A stretch of 64,000 nt of DNA from Nocardiopsis quinghaiensis (GTDB lineage Bacteria; Actinomycetota; Actinomycetes; Streptosporangiales; Streptosporangiaceae). Positions within the stretch are counted from its first letter, which is position 1, and the number at the start of each line of letters is the position of its first letter. The notes beneath the pieces were generated by a model. The model searched no databases. It worked only from the letters and a program-made list of their open reading frames with translations, and was not told the origin of the DNA. The translations under genes and the position numbers were made by a program. The stretch is taken from the NCBI RefSeq assembly GCF_008638365.1, contig NZ_VWVU01000006.1, positions 248,001-312,000 of the forward strand, in the 5' to 3' direction. Below, piece after piece: positions 17,659-26,020 of this stretch.

Positions 17659-20625
17659 ATGGCAGGCACAGTGGGAGTTGGTGTGGGGCAGGCAAACACG
17701 TGTGAGCAGCCCACACCGGAGGATGCGCACGCTCAGCTGGGCGATCGTTTGGACACCGCCCGGTTGAATGCGGGGCTGGGCAAGAGTCAGCTGGCCGCAC
17801 GCGCAGCTTTGAGCCGCACCACGGTCACCGCGGCCCTCAACAACACCGGAGCGATCCCGTCCAAGGAGACGGTCACGGCCCTGGCCAGAGCGCTCGGCCT
17901 GGATAACAGACCGCTCCTGGCCTTACGCGAGAGTGCCGCCGAGGTGAAGCCGGCGTTCGACCGTCGAGCCGAACAGGGCCCTGCGTCTGGCCCGGGAGTC
18001 ACTCCCACCGCACATCCGCGACCCGGGCACGCCCCCGTCGCGGACAACGCGGCCCCGGTGGACCATCTCGCACCCGCCCAGTTGCAGGTGCACGCCGCGG
18101 TACTGCCCGCCCCCGACCCGGGCGGCTACCCCTTCCTCACCCCCTACCTGCCCCGTCCCCACGACGTCCGGTTGTGTGAGTCCCTGGAGCCTGCTCTGGA
18201 CGGGGAAACGTCGGTGCTGGTGATGCTGACCGGCGGCTCCTCCACCGGCAAGACCCGCGCCCTGTACGAAGCCCTGCACACACTGGCCCCCCACCGCCCC
18301 CTGCTGCGCCCGGCCACCGCCAACGACCTCCTGCGTCTTCTGGCCGACGGGCAGGTGGACGACCAGGTGGTGCTGTGGCTCAACGAGGCCCAACGCTTCT
18401 TCTACGGCACCAGCGCTGCCGAGGCCGCCGCCGCCCTGCACCACCTGTTGCACCAGCGCACGGGCATCGTGGCGGTGGGCACCTTGTGGACCTCTCCTTA
18501 CTGGGAAGAGCTGAGCCGGTTCGGGACTTCCGCCGATCCCCACGCCCAGGTCCGCGAACTCCTCACCGACCCGGCCACCGCCCACATCCCCGTCCCCGGC
18601 CACCTCTCCCCTCATGAACAAGACCAGTGGGAAGAGTTGGCCACAGCGCGCGGCGACCGGCGCATGCGCGGCGCCCTCCACGCCGGGACCGCTGACCGTG
18701 GCCGGGTGGTCCAGCACCTCAGCGGCGGCCCCGCCCTGTTGGCCGCCTACGACCAAGGCCCCGGCCACACCTTCACCGCCGTCGAACACGCCCTGCTCAC
18801 CGCCGCCATCGACGCCCGCCGCCTGGGCCACCGCGCTCCCCTGCCCGCAGCCCTGCTCGCCCAGGCCGCCGACGCGGAACTGGACCCCCGCGAACGCCCC
18901 ACCGACCCCGACTGGGCCCAGAAGGCACTGGCCGCGTTGAGCACCGGTCGACGCTCGGATGGTGCGCGCACCGACATCCGCCACACCCTGACCGCCCTAC
19001 ACCCCCACGTACCCCGCGCCGGCGCCGAGGCCGGCTACGAACCGGCCGACTACCTCGACCAACACCTACGCCACCGCCGCGCCGACCAACTCGGCAGCCC
19101 CGCCCTGTGGCAGGCTCTGCTCGACCACACTCAGGACCCCGAAAGCCTGTACTCCCTGGCCGAATCCGCTAAGGCTCGTGGCCTGTTCCAACACGCGGCC
19201 CGGCTCTACCACCGAGCGATACTGACTCACCACACCAGAGCTCCAGGGCACCTCATACGTCTGCTCTCCTCGGAGCTCGACCCTCACCGACACGGTGCTC
19301 ACTGGATTGCCGCCCACGCCGACCTCACCCATCCCACTGGCGTTGCCCAGCTGCTGGTAGAGCTGCACCAGACGGAGCAGGGACTGGAAACTGCGCTGGC
19401 ACGCGACCCCGCCACCCACGCCGACCCTGCCGACCCCAGCGCTATCGTCTTCCTGCTGAAGGTGCTGCGCCACAGAGGACAGGCAAAAGCAGTGGAGACT
19501 CTGGCCACTCGAGCCGCCACCCACACCAACCTCGCTAACCCCACCGGTATCGCCCGGCTGCTGGTGGAACTACGCCGGGCGGGGCAGAAACAGGCTTTAA
19601 AAACCTTGCTGGAACGCGACCCCGCCACCCACAGCGATCCCTCCGACCCAGAGGGCGTCACCCGCCTACTACAAGCACTACGTGAGGCGGGACAGGAAAA
19701 GGCGGCGGCGACTCTGGCCATGCGGGCCGCCGTCCACATCAACCTCGCTGACTCGGACAGCATCGTCGACCTGCTACAGGTGCTACGCCAGTGGGGGCCG
19801 AAACAAGCACTGGAAACTGTGCTGGAGCGCGACCCCGCTACCCACACCGATCTCACCAGCCCGAACGGAGTCGCCCACCTGATACAGGAGCTGAAAGAGA
19901 CAGGGTACAAACAGGCGGCGATGGCCTTAGCCACCCGAGCCGCTGCCTACGTCAGCTCCACCAACCCGAACGGCATCTACCAACTACTGCGGAAGCTGCG
20001 TGAGGTAGCGACGGAGGAGCCTCGGAAAATTATGCTGGAGCACACCCCCGAGATCTACACCAACCCCGCCTACCCGAATGGCCTTGCCCATCTGCTGCGA
20101 GTCCTGGATGAAGTGGGGCAGGGACAGGCTGCGATAACCCTGGCTACTCAAGCCGGTCTCACAGACCCTAACAGCGTCGCCAGCCTGCTGTGGGTGCTGC
20201 ATCAGGCGGGGCAGGAACAGGCTTTGAAAGCCATGCTGGAACGCGACCCCGCCACCCACACCAATCCCACTAACATGGCCAGCGTCACTCACCTACTGCA
20301 AGTACTACGCAAGATTGGACAAGAAAAGGCGGCGGCAACTCTGGTCACCCGAATCACCACCCACACTGACCCCGCCTCCCGCGCCGACGACGCCTACCTA
20401 CTGCATGTACTGCTCGATGCGGGGCACGAGCAGGCGGCAGCGACTTTGGCTACCCGAGCCGCCAACCACACCGACCCCGCCAACGATATCCCCGTACTAC
20501 ATGTACTACGCAGGACTATGGACGCTGGCAGACTCTGGGATCCTTTCCCACTCCTGTTGCCCCACGGCCGTGAACTCGACGGCACTCCCGCACAGCCATG
20601 GACCTGGGACGAACTAAATCTGTGA
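17659..20625 (+). CDS. HTH (XRE) - P-loop NTPase - helical repeat protein (STAND-like)
   Basis: A 988-residue three-part protein. Residues ~25-95 are an XRE helix-turn-helix (LGDRLDTARLNAGLGKSQLA followed by LSRTTVTAALNN). A P-loop ATPase follows, with Walker A LTGGSSTGKTRAL near residue 190 and a Walker B-like VVLWLNEAQRFFYG about 50 residues on. From ~560 to the end there are about eleven repeats of ~34-38 residues built on ThTDPaNPngVahLLqvLReaGqeqAaaTLa, alternating with LERDPATHT versions. This layout is that of STAND-type signalling ATPases. The ATG at 17,659 is provisional, since no good ribosome site is visible and a TTG at 17,584 is in frame. It is the last sizeable gene before the att-like site. 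Confidence 0.75.
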   Translation: MAGTVGVGVGQANTCEQPTPEDAHAQLGDRLDTARLNAGLGKSQLAARAALSRTTVTAALNNTGAIPSKETVTALARALGLDNRPLLALRESAAEVKPAFDRRAEQGPASGPGVTPTAHPRPGHAPVADNAAPVDHLAPAQLQVHAAVLPAPDPGGYPFLTPYLPRPHDVRLCESLEPALDGETSVLVMLTGGSSTGKTRALYEALHTLAPHRPLLRPATANDLLRLLADGQVDDQVVLWLNEAQRFFYGTSAAEAAAALHHLLHQRTGIVAVGTLWTSPYWEELSRFGTSADPHAQVRELLTDPATAHIPVPGHLSPHEQDQWEELATARGDRRMRGALHAGTADRGRVVQHLSGGPALLAAYDQGPGHTFTAVEHALLTAAIDARRLGHRAPLPAALLAQAADAELDPRERPTDPDWAQKALAALSTGRRSDGARTDIRHTLTALHPHVPRAGAEAGYEPADYLDQHLRHRRADQLGSPALWQALLDHTQDPESLYSLAESAKARGLFQHAARLYHRAILTHHTRAPGHLIRLLSSELDPHRHGAHWIAAHADLTHPTGVAQLLVELHQTEQGLETALARDPATHADPADPSAIVFLLKVLRHRGQAKAVETLATRAATHTNLANPTGIARLLVELRRAGQKQALKTLLERDPATHSDPSDPEGVTRLLQALREAGQEKAAATLAMRAAVHINLADSDSIVDLLQVLRQWGPKQALETVLERDPATHTDLTSPNGVAHLIQELKETGYKQAAMALATRAAAYVSSTNPNGIYQLLRKLREVATEEPRKIMLEHTPEIYTNPAYPNGLAHLLRVLDEVGQGQAAITLATQAGLTDPNSVASLLWVLHQAGQEQALKAMLERDPATHTNPTNMASVTHLLQVLRKIGQEKAAATLVTRITTHTDPASRADDAYLLHVLLDAGHEQAAATLATRAANHTDPANDIPVLHVLRRTMDAGRLWDPFPLLLPHGRELDGTPAQPWTWDELNL

Positions 20626-21202
20626 TCCCGCCTGCGGCTGTTTCTGTACCCGAACAGGCCACTCGTGCACGGTTGTTCGTCGTGTACATACACCATCTGC
20701 CTCGGGTGACGACATCCAAATCCGTCAGCTAAAGGCGGCGCACCCGGACCAGCCTGTACCACGGACGTACCAAACTGGCCCATGGGGCACACAACACACT
20801 CGGCACGCCGTATAACTAACGACAGCGAGCACCTACGGAGAATGGTGTGTTACCAGAGCGGACCGCATCGGTACACACATCGGATACCTCATGCCATCCT
20901 GGATATTAAATCGGATACAGGAATTATTTCCCTTCACGAATTTCTCGCACTTCCCGGCAAGCAACGAAATCCCGTTGACGCAGAACCAGTGAGGGTGGAA
21001 GCGCATTGGTGGATGGTAGGTACCGCACTACCAGAGGTTGGTACAAACAAACACACCACCACTGCCAGGTTTGTTGGTGCAGGGCGGGCAAGAACCACCC
21101 GGCACGAGCTGTGATGGGGCAACATGCCCTGGTAAGCCAAACTGCATGTGACCATACGAAATGGCACAAGAGGGCATGCACAGGGACTGGTCAAACCTTG
21201 AA
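20626..21202. other. Right end of the element, no convincing gene
   Basis: This region of mixed base composition lies between the STAND-like gene and the tRNA fragment. Open frames here have no family resemblance, ribosome site or typical codon use, so none is called. Confidence 0.4.
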
Positions 21203-21261
21203 CTCTGCTAATGCGGTTAGGGAGCAATCCCTTCCGGGGTTCAAATCCCCGATCCTCCGCC
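21203..21261 (+). tRNA. 3' fragment of tRNA-Ser(GCU); probable att site of the element
   Basis: The sequence starts in the anticodon loop (CTGCTAA, anticodon GCT), continues with TGCGG of the anticodon stem, a serine-type long variable arm (GGGAGCAATCCC), a TPsiC arm (CGGGG-TTCAAAT-CCCCG) and the acceptor strand ATCCTCCG. The 5' half is missing: the bases before it cannot pair with TGCGG or the acceptor strand. Tyrosine-recombinase elements duplicate the 3' part of a tRNA in this way. The intact gene should lie left of the window, beyond the integrase. Confidence 0.8.
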
Positions 21262-21264
21262 TCT

Positions 21265-21310
21265 GACCTGGGGCTTCTCGCATCGCGAAAGCGAGAGAAG
21301 CCCCAGGTTT
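21265..21310 (+). terminator. Strong intrinsic terminator after the tRNA fragment
   Basis: A 14-bp perfect stem (ACCTGGGGCTTCTC with GAGAAGCCCCAGGT) plus GC pairs closes a short loop and is followed by TTT. It is probably the original terminator of the chromosomal tRNA-Ser gene, displaced by the insertion. Confidence 0.8.
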
Positions 21311-21311
21311 C

Positions 21312-21557
21312 CTCATGTTTTCGTGATTTAGCGATGCGGTTGGCAAAGGATCCGTGCCAACGACGCACACCAATCGCTCCCCATCCGGAGCATCAGGCCA
21401 CCAAGTTTGTACCAAGCGAGAGTGTCCTGTATCACACCAAGATGGATCGCTCCTCCGATCACTGTGTATGAAGACTCTCGACGTCTCAAGCGTTCGGTCA
21501 CTCGGCGATGAATCCCTGGTCAACGACCGACGCTGAAGCCAGTGTCTCGTATCGGGT
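21312..21557. other. Intergenic region between the tRNA terminator and the IS3 remnant
   Basis: About 245 bases with no recognised gene. The stretch near 21,540-21,557 probably includes the outer end of the IS3-type element. Confidence 0.35.
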
Positions 21558-22663
21558 TTATTGGAGGCTCGGAACCAACGCTTCGCCCTCTGTTGACCCG
21601 GCCTGCTGCCCATAGAAGCCGTCTTCGAACTCTGCCGGCGGCACCAGTCCGATCTCGCCGTGCAGACGACGGTGGTTGAACCAGTCCACGTACTCGGCCA
21701 CCGCGATCTCCACCTCGTCCAGCCCCCTCCACGGGCCCCGGTTGCGGATCAGTTCGGCCTTGAACAACGAGTGGAACGCCTCAGCAAGGGCGTTGTCGTA
21801 GGAATCGCCGGTGGTCACACCCGAGGCGATCCGACGCCAGAAGTCGCGCTGGACCGCACGGGAGGGCTCGGGGCGGCCCGGTGAGCGCATCGGAGGCCGT
21901 AGTGCCCGGTCCGCCGCCCACTGGCGTCGTGCTCCCGCAGGCTTCTCGGGGAGCTGTTTTCTTTTGCGTCCCATCGCGCACCCTCGTGATCGAGGTGTTG
22001 CGACGACCAGTTGAATCCACCCTGCACTCCGCGGTCGGAGTGGTGGACCAGCCCATCAATGCGCCGACCCACGTGCTGACGGTTCCACACCGCCATCTCC
22101 AACGCGTCCAGCGCCAGATCGGTGCGCAACGACCGCGACACCTGCCAGCCCACCACCCGGCGCGAGTGCACGTCGATGGCGAACGCGGCGTAGACCCAGC
22201 CCGCGAAGGTGCGGATGTAGGTGATGTCGGCGACCCACAGCTGGTTGGGCGCGTCGGCGGTGAACGCGCGTTCCACCAGGTCGGGGCGGGTATCGGGAAC
22301 CGAACCCTGCACGGTGGTGCGCGGACCCCTGGTTCGGGTGATCCCGCGCAGCCCCGCCTGCTTCATCAGGCGGTGGACGGTGCAGCGGGCCGCCCGGTGC
22401 CCTTGGCGGTTCAGCTCGGCATGGACCTTGCGCACCCCGTACACGGCGTAGTTGTCGGCATGCACGGCCCGGATCTTGGCGGTGGTGGCCTCATCGGTGC
22501 GAGAACGCAAAGACGGTGGGCGGGTCTTGGCCACGTAGTAGGTGGACGGGGCGACCTGCAGCGTGGTGCAGATCGGCTCGACCCCGAACTCGGCACGGTA
22601 GACGTCGATGTAGGCGACTACCTGGTGTGTGGGCGGTCGAGCTCCGCGATGCTCCTATGTCAA
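21558..22663 (-). pseudogene. Broken IS3-family transposase orfB
   Basis: The orfB frame begins around 22,640 (VVAYIDVYRAEFGVEPICTT) and runs through the HTH_21 region (IRAVHADNYAVYGVRKVHAE) and the rve/DDE core (LWVADITYIRTFAGWVYAAF, DVHSRRVVGW, VHHSDRGVQ). After DRGVQ it is interrupted at ~22,015. It resumes at GDSYDNALAEAFHSLFKAELI (~21,807) and ends WFNHRRLHGEIGLVPPAEFE. The insert is IS30-like. orfA is missing apart from a possible ELDRPHTR tail at the right end. Not functional. Confidence 0.85.
21808..22015 (-). mobile_element. IS30-family fragment nested in the IS3 remnant
   Basis: The right edge resembles an IS30 terminus (minus strand GGTGGATTCAACTGGTCGTC). An ATG at 21,974 starts MGRKRKQLPEKPAGARRQW and continues SPGRPEPSRAVQRDFWRRIASG, like the N-terminus of actinobacterial IS30 transposases. 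After about 54 residues it joins the IS3 frame directly at GDSYDN. The rest of the IS30 element has been deleted, leaving a chimeric 138-codon frame. Confidence 0.6.
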
Positions 22664-22673
22664 CCCGGCCCCC

Positions 22674-22964
22674 TCAGGCAGCCGAGCGAAGCTCGACAAC
22701 GGTCGTTCCTGCAATGCCGGGTCCCGAAGTCGGCCGGGTCACCACAGCCTCGGCGCTGAGGTGTTCGTCAGCACGCATCGCGGAGAACACCCGGTCGGAC
22801 AGACGCCGCCGCAGCAGCAGCCGCATCGCCTCGGTCTTCGTCTTGCCCCTGCCGATGAGTTTGTCGTAGTACGCAGAGCCTTCTTGGCCCAGACGAACCT
22901 GGGTCACCGCGGCCATGTGCAGGGCCGTGTTGATCCTGCGGTTGCCGCCGCGGGAGAGACGCAC
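22674..22964 (-). pseudogene. IS110-family transposase C-terminal fragment
   Basis: The peptide LSRGGNRRINTALHMAAVTQ, then GSAYYDKLIGRGKTKTEAMR, matches the Transposase_20 (C-terminal) domain of IS110-type enzymes. The N-terminal RuvC-like catalytic domain is absent, so this is a remnant. It lies directly beside the IS3 fragment. Confidence 0.8.
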
Positions 22965-23014
22965 AGTCCTCCAGCTCGGGTACTCGTACGGATGACGGGG
23001 ATATCAGGGTTGCG

Positions 23015-23031
23015 GTTGACACGGCGTCAAC
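23015..23031. promoter_or_regulatory. Inverted repeat upstream of the MerR gene
   Basis: GTTGAC-ACGGC-GTCAAC is a perfect 6-5-6 palindrome 54 bases before the MerR start. Its left arm coincides with a -35-like TTGACA. MerR-family proteins bind such dyads in their own promoters, so autoregulation is likely. Confidence 0.6.
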
Positions 23032-23085
23032 TCCTAACGTCGTGTTCGAGGCCGGACAGATCGGCCCGACGAGGGAGAGAACACG

Positions 23086-23853
23086 ATGTCCTGGCCGATC
23101 AGCGAGGTGTGCCGGATGAGCGGGACCACCTCGCGAACCCTGCGGCACTACCACCGGATCGGGCTGCTGGAACCGGCCTGGGCCGGCCCCGGCGGCATCC
23201 GCCACTACGGGCGGGGCGAACTCCTCCGGCTCCAGCGCATCCTCCTGATGCGGGAGCTGGGGATGGGGCTGTCCGACATCGCCCGGGTGCTGGACGAGCG
23301 GCAGGGTGAGGCGGCCGCACTCCGCACCCACCTGGGTGACCTGCTGGCCGAACGGGACCGCATCGACACCCTCGTCGACACCGTGCGCCGCACCATCGGC
23401 GCACTGGAGGAGGGAGACCACATGGCAGGCGCCAACCACCCCGAGGAGCTCTTCGCCGGGTTTGACACCACCGCCTACAGCGAGAGGGCCCGCACCGAGT
23501 GGCCGCGCGAGTGGGAGCAGGCCCGGCAGGCGTCCGAGGGGATGACCGAACAGGACCAGGAGTACAGCCGCTCGGAGGTCGCCGCCCAGATGGGGAGGAT
23601 GGCCGCGCACATGGCCGCCGGGACCCCGGTCACCGACCCGGCCGTCCAGGAGGAGGTGCACGCCCACTACCTGGGGGTGTGCCGCATGTGGACGCCCGAC
23701 GCCGAAGCGTTCGCCCACCTGGGCCGGGTCTACGCCGAGGAGGGATCCTGGCGTGAGGTCTACGAGCGGGTCGCCCCGGGGCTGGCCGCCTACCAGCGCG
23801 ACGCCATGGCGGTCTACGCCCGCGAACGCCTGGGCGGGCAGGGCGCCACGTGA
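23086..23853 (+). CDS. MerR-family regulator with TipAS-like drug-binding domain
   Basis: A 255-residue regulator. Residues 1-70 are a MerR winged HTH (SGTTSRTLRHYHRIGLLEPA ... GIRHYGRGELLRLQRI), followed by a coiled-coil dimerisation helix (HLGDLLAERDRIDTLVDTVR). The C-terminal ~130 residues (YSRSEVAAQMGRMAAHMAAG, VHAHYLGVCRMWTPDAEAF) resemble the TipAS antibiotic-sensing domain of TipAL. TipAL-type proteins activate promoters after covalent binding of thiopeptides; whether this one does is unknown. The stop overlaps the GTG start of the next, truncated frame (GTGA). Confidence 0.9.
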   Translation: MSWPISEVCRMSGTTSRTLRHYHRIGLLEPAWAGPGGIRHYGRGELLRLQRILLMRELGMGLSDIARVLDERQGEAAALRTHLGDLLAERDRIDTLVDTVRRTIGALEEGDHMAGANHPEELFAGFDTTAYSERARTEWPREWEQARQASEGMTEQDQEYSRSEVAAQMGRMAAHMAAGTPVTDPAVQEEVHAHYLGVCRMWTPDAEAFAHLGRVYAEEGSWREVYERVAPGLAAYQRDAMAVYARERLGGQGAT

Positions 23854-23990
23854 TCCCCGGACACTGGCGCGCCCACCGCAGGGAGGGGGACGGGGAGGTG
23901 CTCGGCTACCTCGAACCCGTGGGGGCGGAGTACCGGCCCGTCTCCCCCTTCGGCCACCCGGTCGATGGCCCCGGCGAAGGGACGTCCGCG
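23850..23990 (+). pseudogene. Truncated small gene at the edge of the biosynthetic cluster
   Basis: A GTG start overlaps the MerR stop. The first ~45 codons (MIPGHWRAHRREGDGEVLGY ... YRPVSPFGHPVDGPG) look coding and are of the type found next to regulators in actinobacteria. Past ~23,990 the frame runs antisense through the SDR gene and is not meaningful. The gene appears to have lost its 3' part when the cluster was inserted or the region rearranged. Confidence 0.5.
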
Positions 23991-23999
23991 CGGTTCGGG

Positions 24000-24797
24000 T
24001 CAGAGCAGCCCTCCCGTCACGCGCAGGTTCTGGCCGGTGATCCAGCGCGCGTCGGGGCCCGCGAGGAAGGCCACCGCATCGGCGATGTCGGCGGGCTGCC
24101 CGAGCCTGCCGAACGGGGTAGCGGCCGCTGCCTGCTCCAGGGCCTCCGGCGGATTCGCGTCTGTGAGCATGGCGGTCTCGACAGGCCCTGGCGAGACGGA
24201 GTTGACGGTGATGCGGCGATCCGCGAACTCACGGGCCGCCACCCTGGTGAACTGCTCCAGCGCCGCTTTGCTCGCTGAGTAGGCGGCCGCCCCGGACTCG
24301 GGCATCGCGGTGTTCAGAGAGGAGATGTTGACGATCCGCCCTCCCCCGCGGAGGCGACCCGCAGCCCAGCGCAGCGCGAACAGCGGCGCTTTGGCATTGA
24401 CCGCCATGACCCGGTCGTACTCCGCCTCGGTGATGTCGGCGATGGCGCCGACCGCGCTGATCCCCGCGTTGTTGACCAGAATGTCCACCCCTCCGAACTC
24501 CTCGGCGGCGGCGAAGAGGCGGTCGAGGTCGGACAGGACCTCCAGGTCGACGCGTTCGGCCGAGGCTCGCCCTCCTGCGGCGCGTATCTCTGCCACGACC
24601 TCGTGGGCCGCGGCCGTGTCCTTGTTGTAGCTGATCACCACGGCGCTGCCGTCCCTGGCCAGTCTCAGGGCGATGGCGCGTCCGATGCCGCGTGATCCGC
24701 CGGTCACCACGGCGTTCCTTCCGGCCAGGGGGGTGGCCGGGGCGGCTTCGTCGGGTTCCTCGGAACCGTTCGTCGTGTCCGGCCTGATAGCAGTCAC
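24000..24797 (-). CDS. Short-chain dehydrogenase/reductase (SDR)
   Basis: A 265-residue classical SDR. It has the TGGSRGIG cofactor motif near residue 32, a basic/polar region after it, NNAG near 108, the catalytic Ser region (NISSLNTAMPESGAAAYSAS) with the YSASK motif, and a C-terminal ARWITGQNLRVTGG. It would oxidise or reduce a hydroxyl/keto group with NAD(P)H. The GTG at 24,797 follows GAAGGAG; the frame stays open upstream but overlaps the prenyltransferase. It is the last gene of the NRPS-P450-prenyltransferase operon, 32 bases after the prenyltransferase stop. It may tailor the indolactam product, as LtxD-type oxidoreductases are thought to do; that is inference. Confidence 0.88.
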   Translation of the reverse strand: MTAIRPDTTNGSEEPDEAAPATPLAGRNAVVTGGSRGIGRAIALRLARDGSAVVISYNKDTAAAHEVVAEIRAAGGRASAERVDLEVLSDLDRLFAAAEEFGGVDILVNNAGISAVGAIADITEAEYDRVMAVNAKAPLFALRWAAGRLRGGGRIVNISSLNTAMPESGAAAYSASKAALEQFTRVAAREFADRRITVNSVSPGPVETAMLTDANPPEALEQAAAATPFGRLGQPADIADAVAFLAGPDARWITGQNLRVTGGLL

Positions 24798-24829
24798 GGA
24801 GCCGGTCTCCTTCCTCTCGGTCGGAACTG

Positions 24830-26020
24830 TCAGGTGTAGAGTCCGGGCGCCGAGTAGACGGAGAAGCGTGGCCCCTTCCCCGGTCGTGCGGGCTCGTAGG
24901 CGATGAAGTTCTGGTTCCGCGTCTCGCTGAGCGGCCGGTCCGCGAGGGAGTCGAGGAAGGACGTGTACGGGCCCGGGTCCGCACCGACGCTCCGCATGAA
25001 CGCCGCGGCGCGGTCGCGGGCCTCGGCGTCGTGGGCCAACGGCTGGACCATCGGTACGTACAGGGTGGCGGCCACCGGCAGGTCCTCCCCCTTCCGGAAG
25101 GCGAAACAGGTGACCGGCGGCTTGGCGAAGGGAGGGCCGACCCGGCCCAGGATCTCGCGCAGGGCGGTCGCGAACGTACCAGGGACGTGGCTCGGGGCGG
25201 CCTCGGCCTGCCGGTCGATGGCCTCCCCATCCAGGTCCGGATACTGGAGGTAGACCTTGGTTCGTGCCCTGGCGGGATTCTCCAGATCGAGGGAGAACGC
25301 CCCGATCCGACCCGGGCCGCCGTGTCCGTCGATGTGGGCGAGCGTGGCGTGCCACCCCTCCCTCATCCCCAGGCGCTCCATCGCCTCTTCGACCACGGCC
25401 GGAGCCCGCTCCGGCCCGTCGACGTGCGGGTCGAGGTAGACCTTGAACATCGGATCGGCGCCGGGAGGCCATGCGATCCCGTGCCCCATCCAGTAGTGCT
25501 CGCGGGGCGAGGAAGAGCGGAACAGGTCCTCCAACGCGAGGACGTGCTCCACGTGTGTTCCCGGACGCCCGGCGAGGCCGCGCAGGAGGTCCCACGCGAA
25601 CTCCTGGTTGGCGGTCGGCTCTGGAGGGTCCGCCAGCGCCTCGATCGAGATCCGCACCTGTGCGGTCCCGTCCCGCCAGGACAAGGAGAGTTCGAAGGGG
25701 GATCCGTCGACGGAGATGTAGCAGCGCCAGAGCGGGTCACCGATCGCACGGCCGGCGGACGGCCCCCACACCTCGGCGAGGAGAAGAGCCGCGTCGGCTG
25801 CCCGTTCCCCGGACAGGCCCAACCCCTCGTGGCACCGCGCGAGCTTGTCCGCGGCGGCCTCGATCCGACTCGTGGCTGGCGGGTAGCGGTCGGAGGCCAG
25901 ACGCAGCGGGTGGTCCCGAGGCAGCGGGCCGCTGATGACGAACGGGTCGCCTCCCCGAGACGGGTTGTCGATGCTCACGTTCCCGTGTTCCTCTCTTCCG
26001 TTGTCCTCTTTGCGGTTCAC
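24830..26020 (-). CDS. DMATS-type aromatic (indole) prenyltransferase, TleC/MpnD/CymD-like
   Basis: A 396-residue member of the ABBA-fold tryptophan prenyltransferase family. Visible family blocks include SFELSLSWRDG-type strand 1, MFKVYLDP and TKVYLQYPDL (diphosphate-binding Lys/Tyr pairs), VTCFAFRKGEDLPVAATLYV and YTSFLDSLADRPL. The enzyme attaches an allylic diphosphate to an indole. Next to a Val-Trp-type NRPS and a P450 it corresponds to TleC (teleocidin) or MpnD (pendolmycin), which prenylate indolactam V at C7. The exact donor cannot be read from sequence. The GTG at 26,020 overlaps the P450 stop (GTGA); a second GTG at 25,978 behind GAGAGGA is an alternative start. Confidence 0.88.
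   Translation of the reverse strand: MNRKEDNGREEHGNVSIDNPSRGGDPFVISGPLPRDHPLRLASDRYPPATSRIEAAADKLARCHEGLGLSGERAADAALLLAEVWGPSAGRAIGDPLWRCYISVDGSPFELSLSWRDGTAQVRISIEALADPPEPTANQEFAWDLLRGLAGRPGTHVEHVLALEDLFRSSSPREHYWMGHGIAWPPGADPMFKVYLDPHVDGPERAPAVVEEAMERLGMREGWHATLAHIDGHGGPGRIGAFSLDLENPARARTKVYLQYPDLDGEAIDRQAEAAPSHVPGTFATALREILGRVGPPFAKPPVTCFAFRKGEDLPVAATLYVPMVQPLAHDAEARDRAAAFMRSVGADPGPYTSFLDSLADRPLSETRNQNFIAYEPARPGKGPRFSVYSAPGLYT

Noticed and set aside
20782..21114. 110-codon open frame near the right end of the element
   Set aside because: No family, ribosome site or typical codon bias; it is probably non-coding.
21203..21261. A complete functional tRNA-Ser gene
   Set aside because: The 5' half (D-arm and acceptor 5' strand) is absent and the upstream bases do not pair with the 3' strand, so only a 3' fragment is present.
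24000..25595. Extended 531-codon version of the SDR
   Set aside because: The extra N-terminal part is antisense-like Arg/Gly/Pro-rich sequence overlapping the prenyltransferase; GTG at 24,797 with GAAGGAG is the better start.
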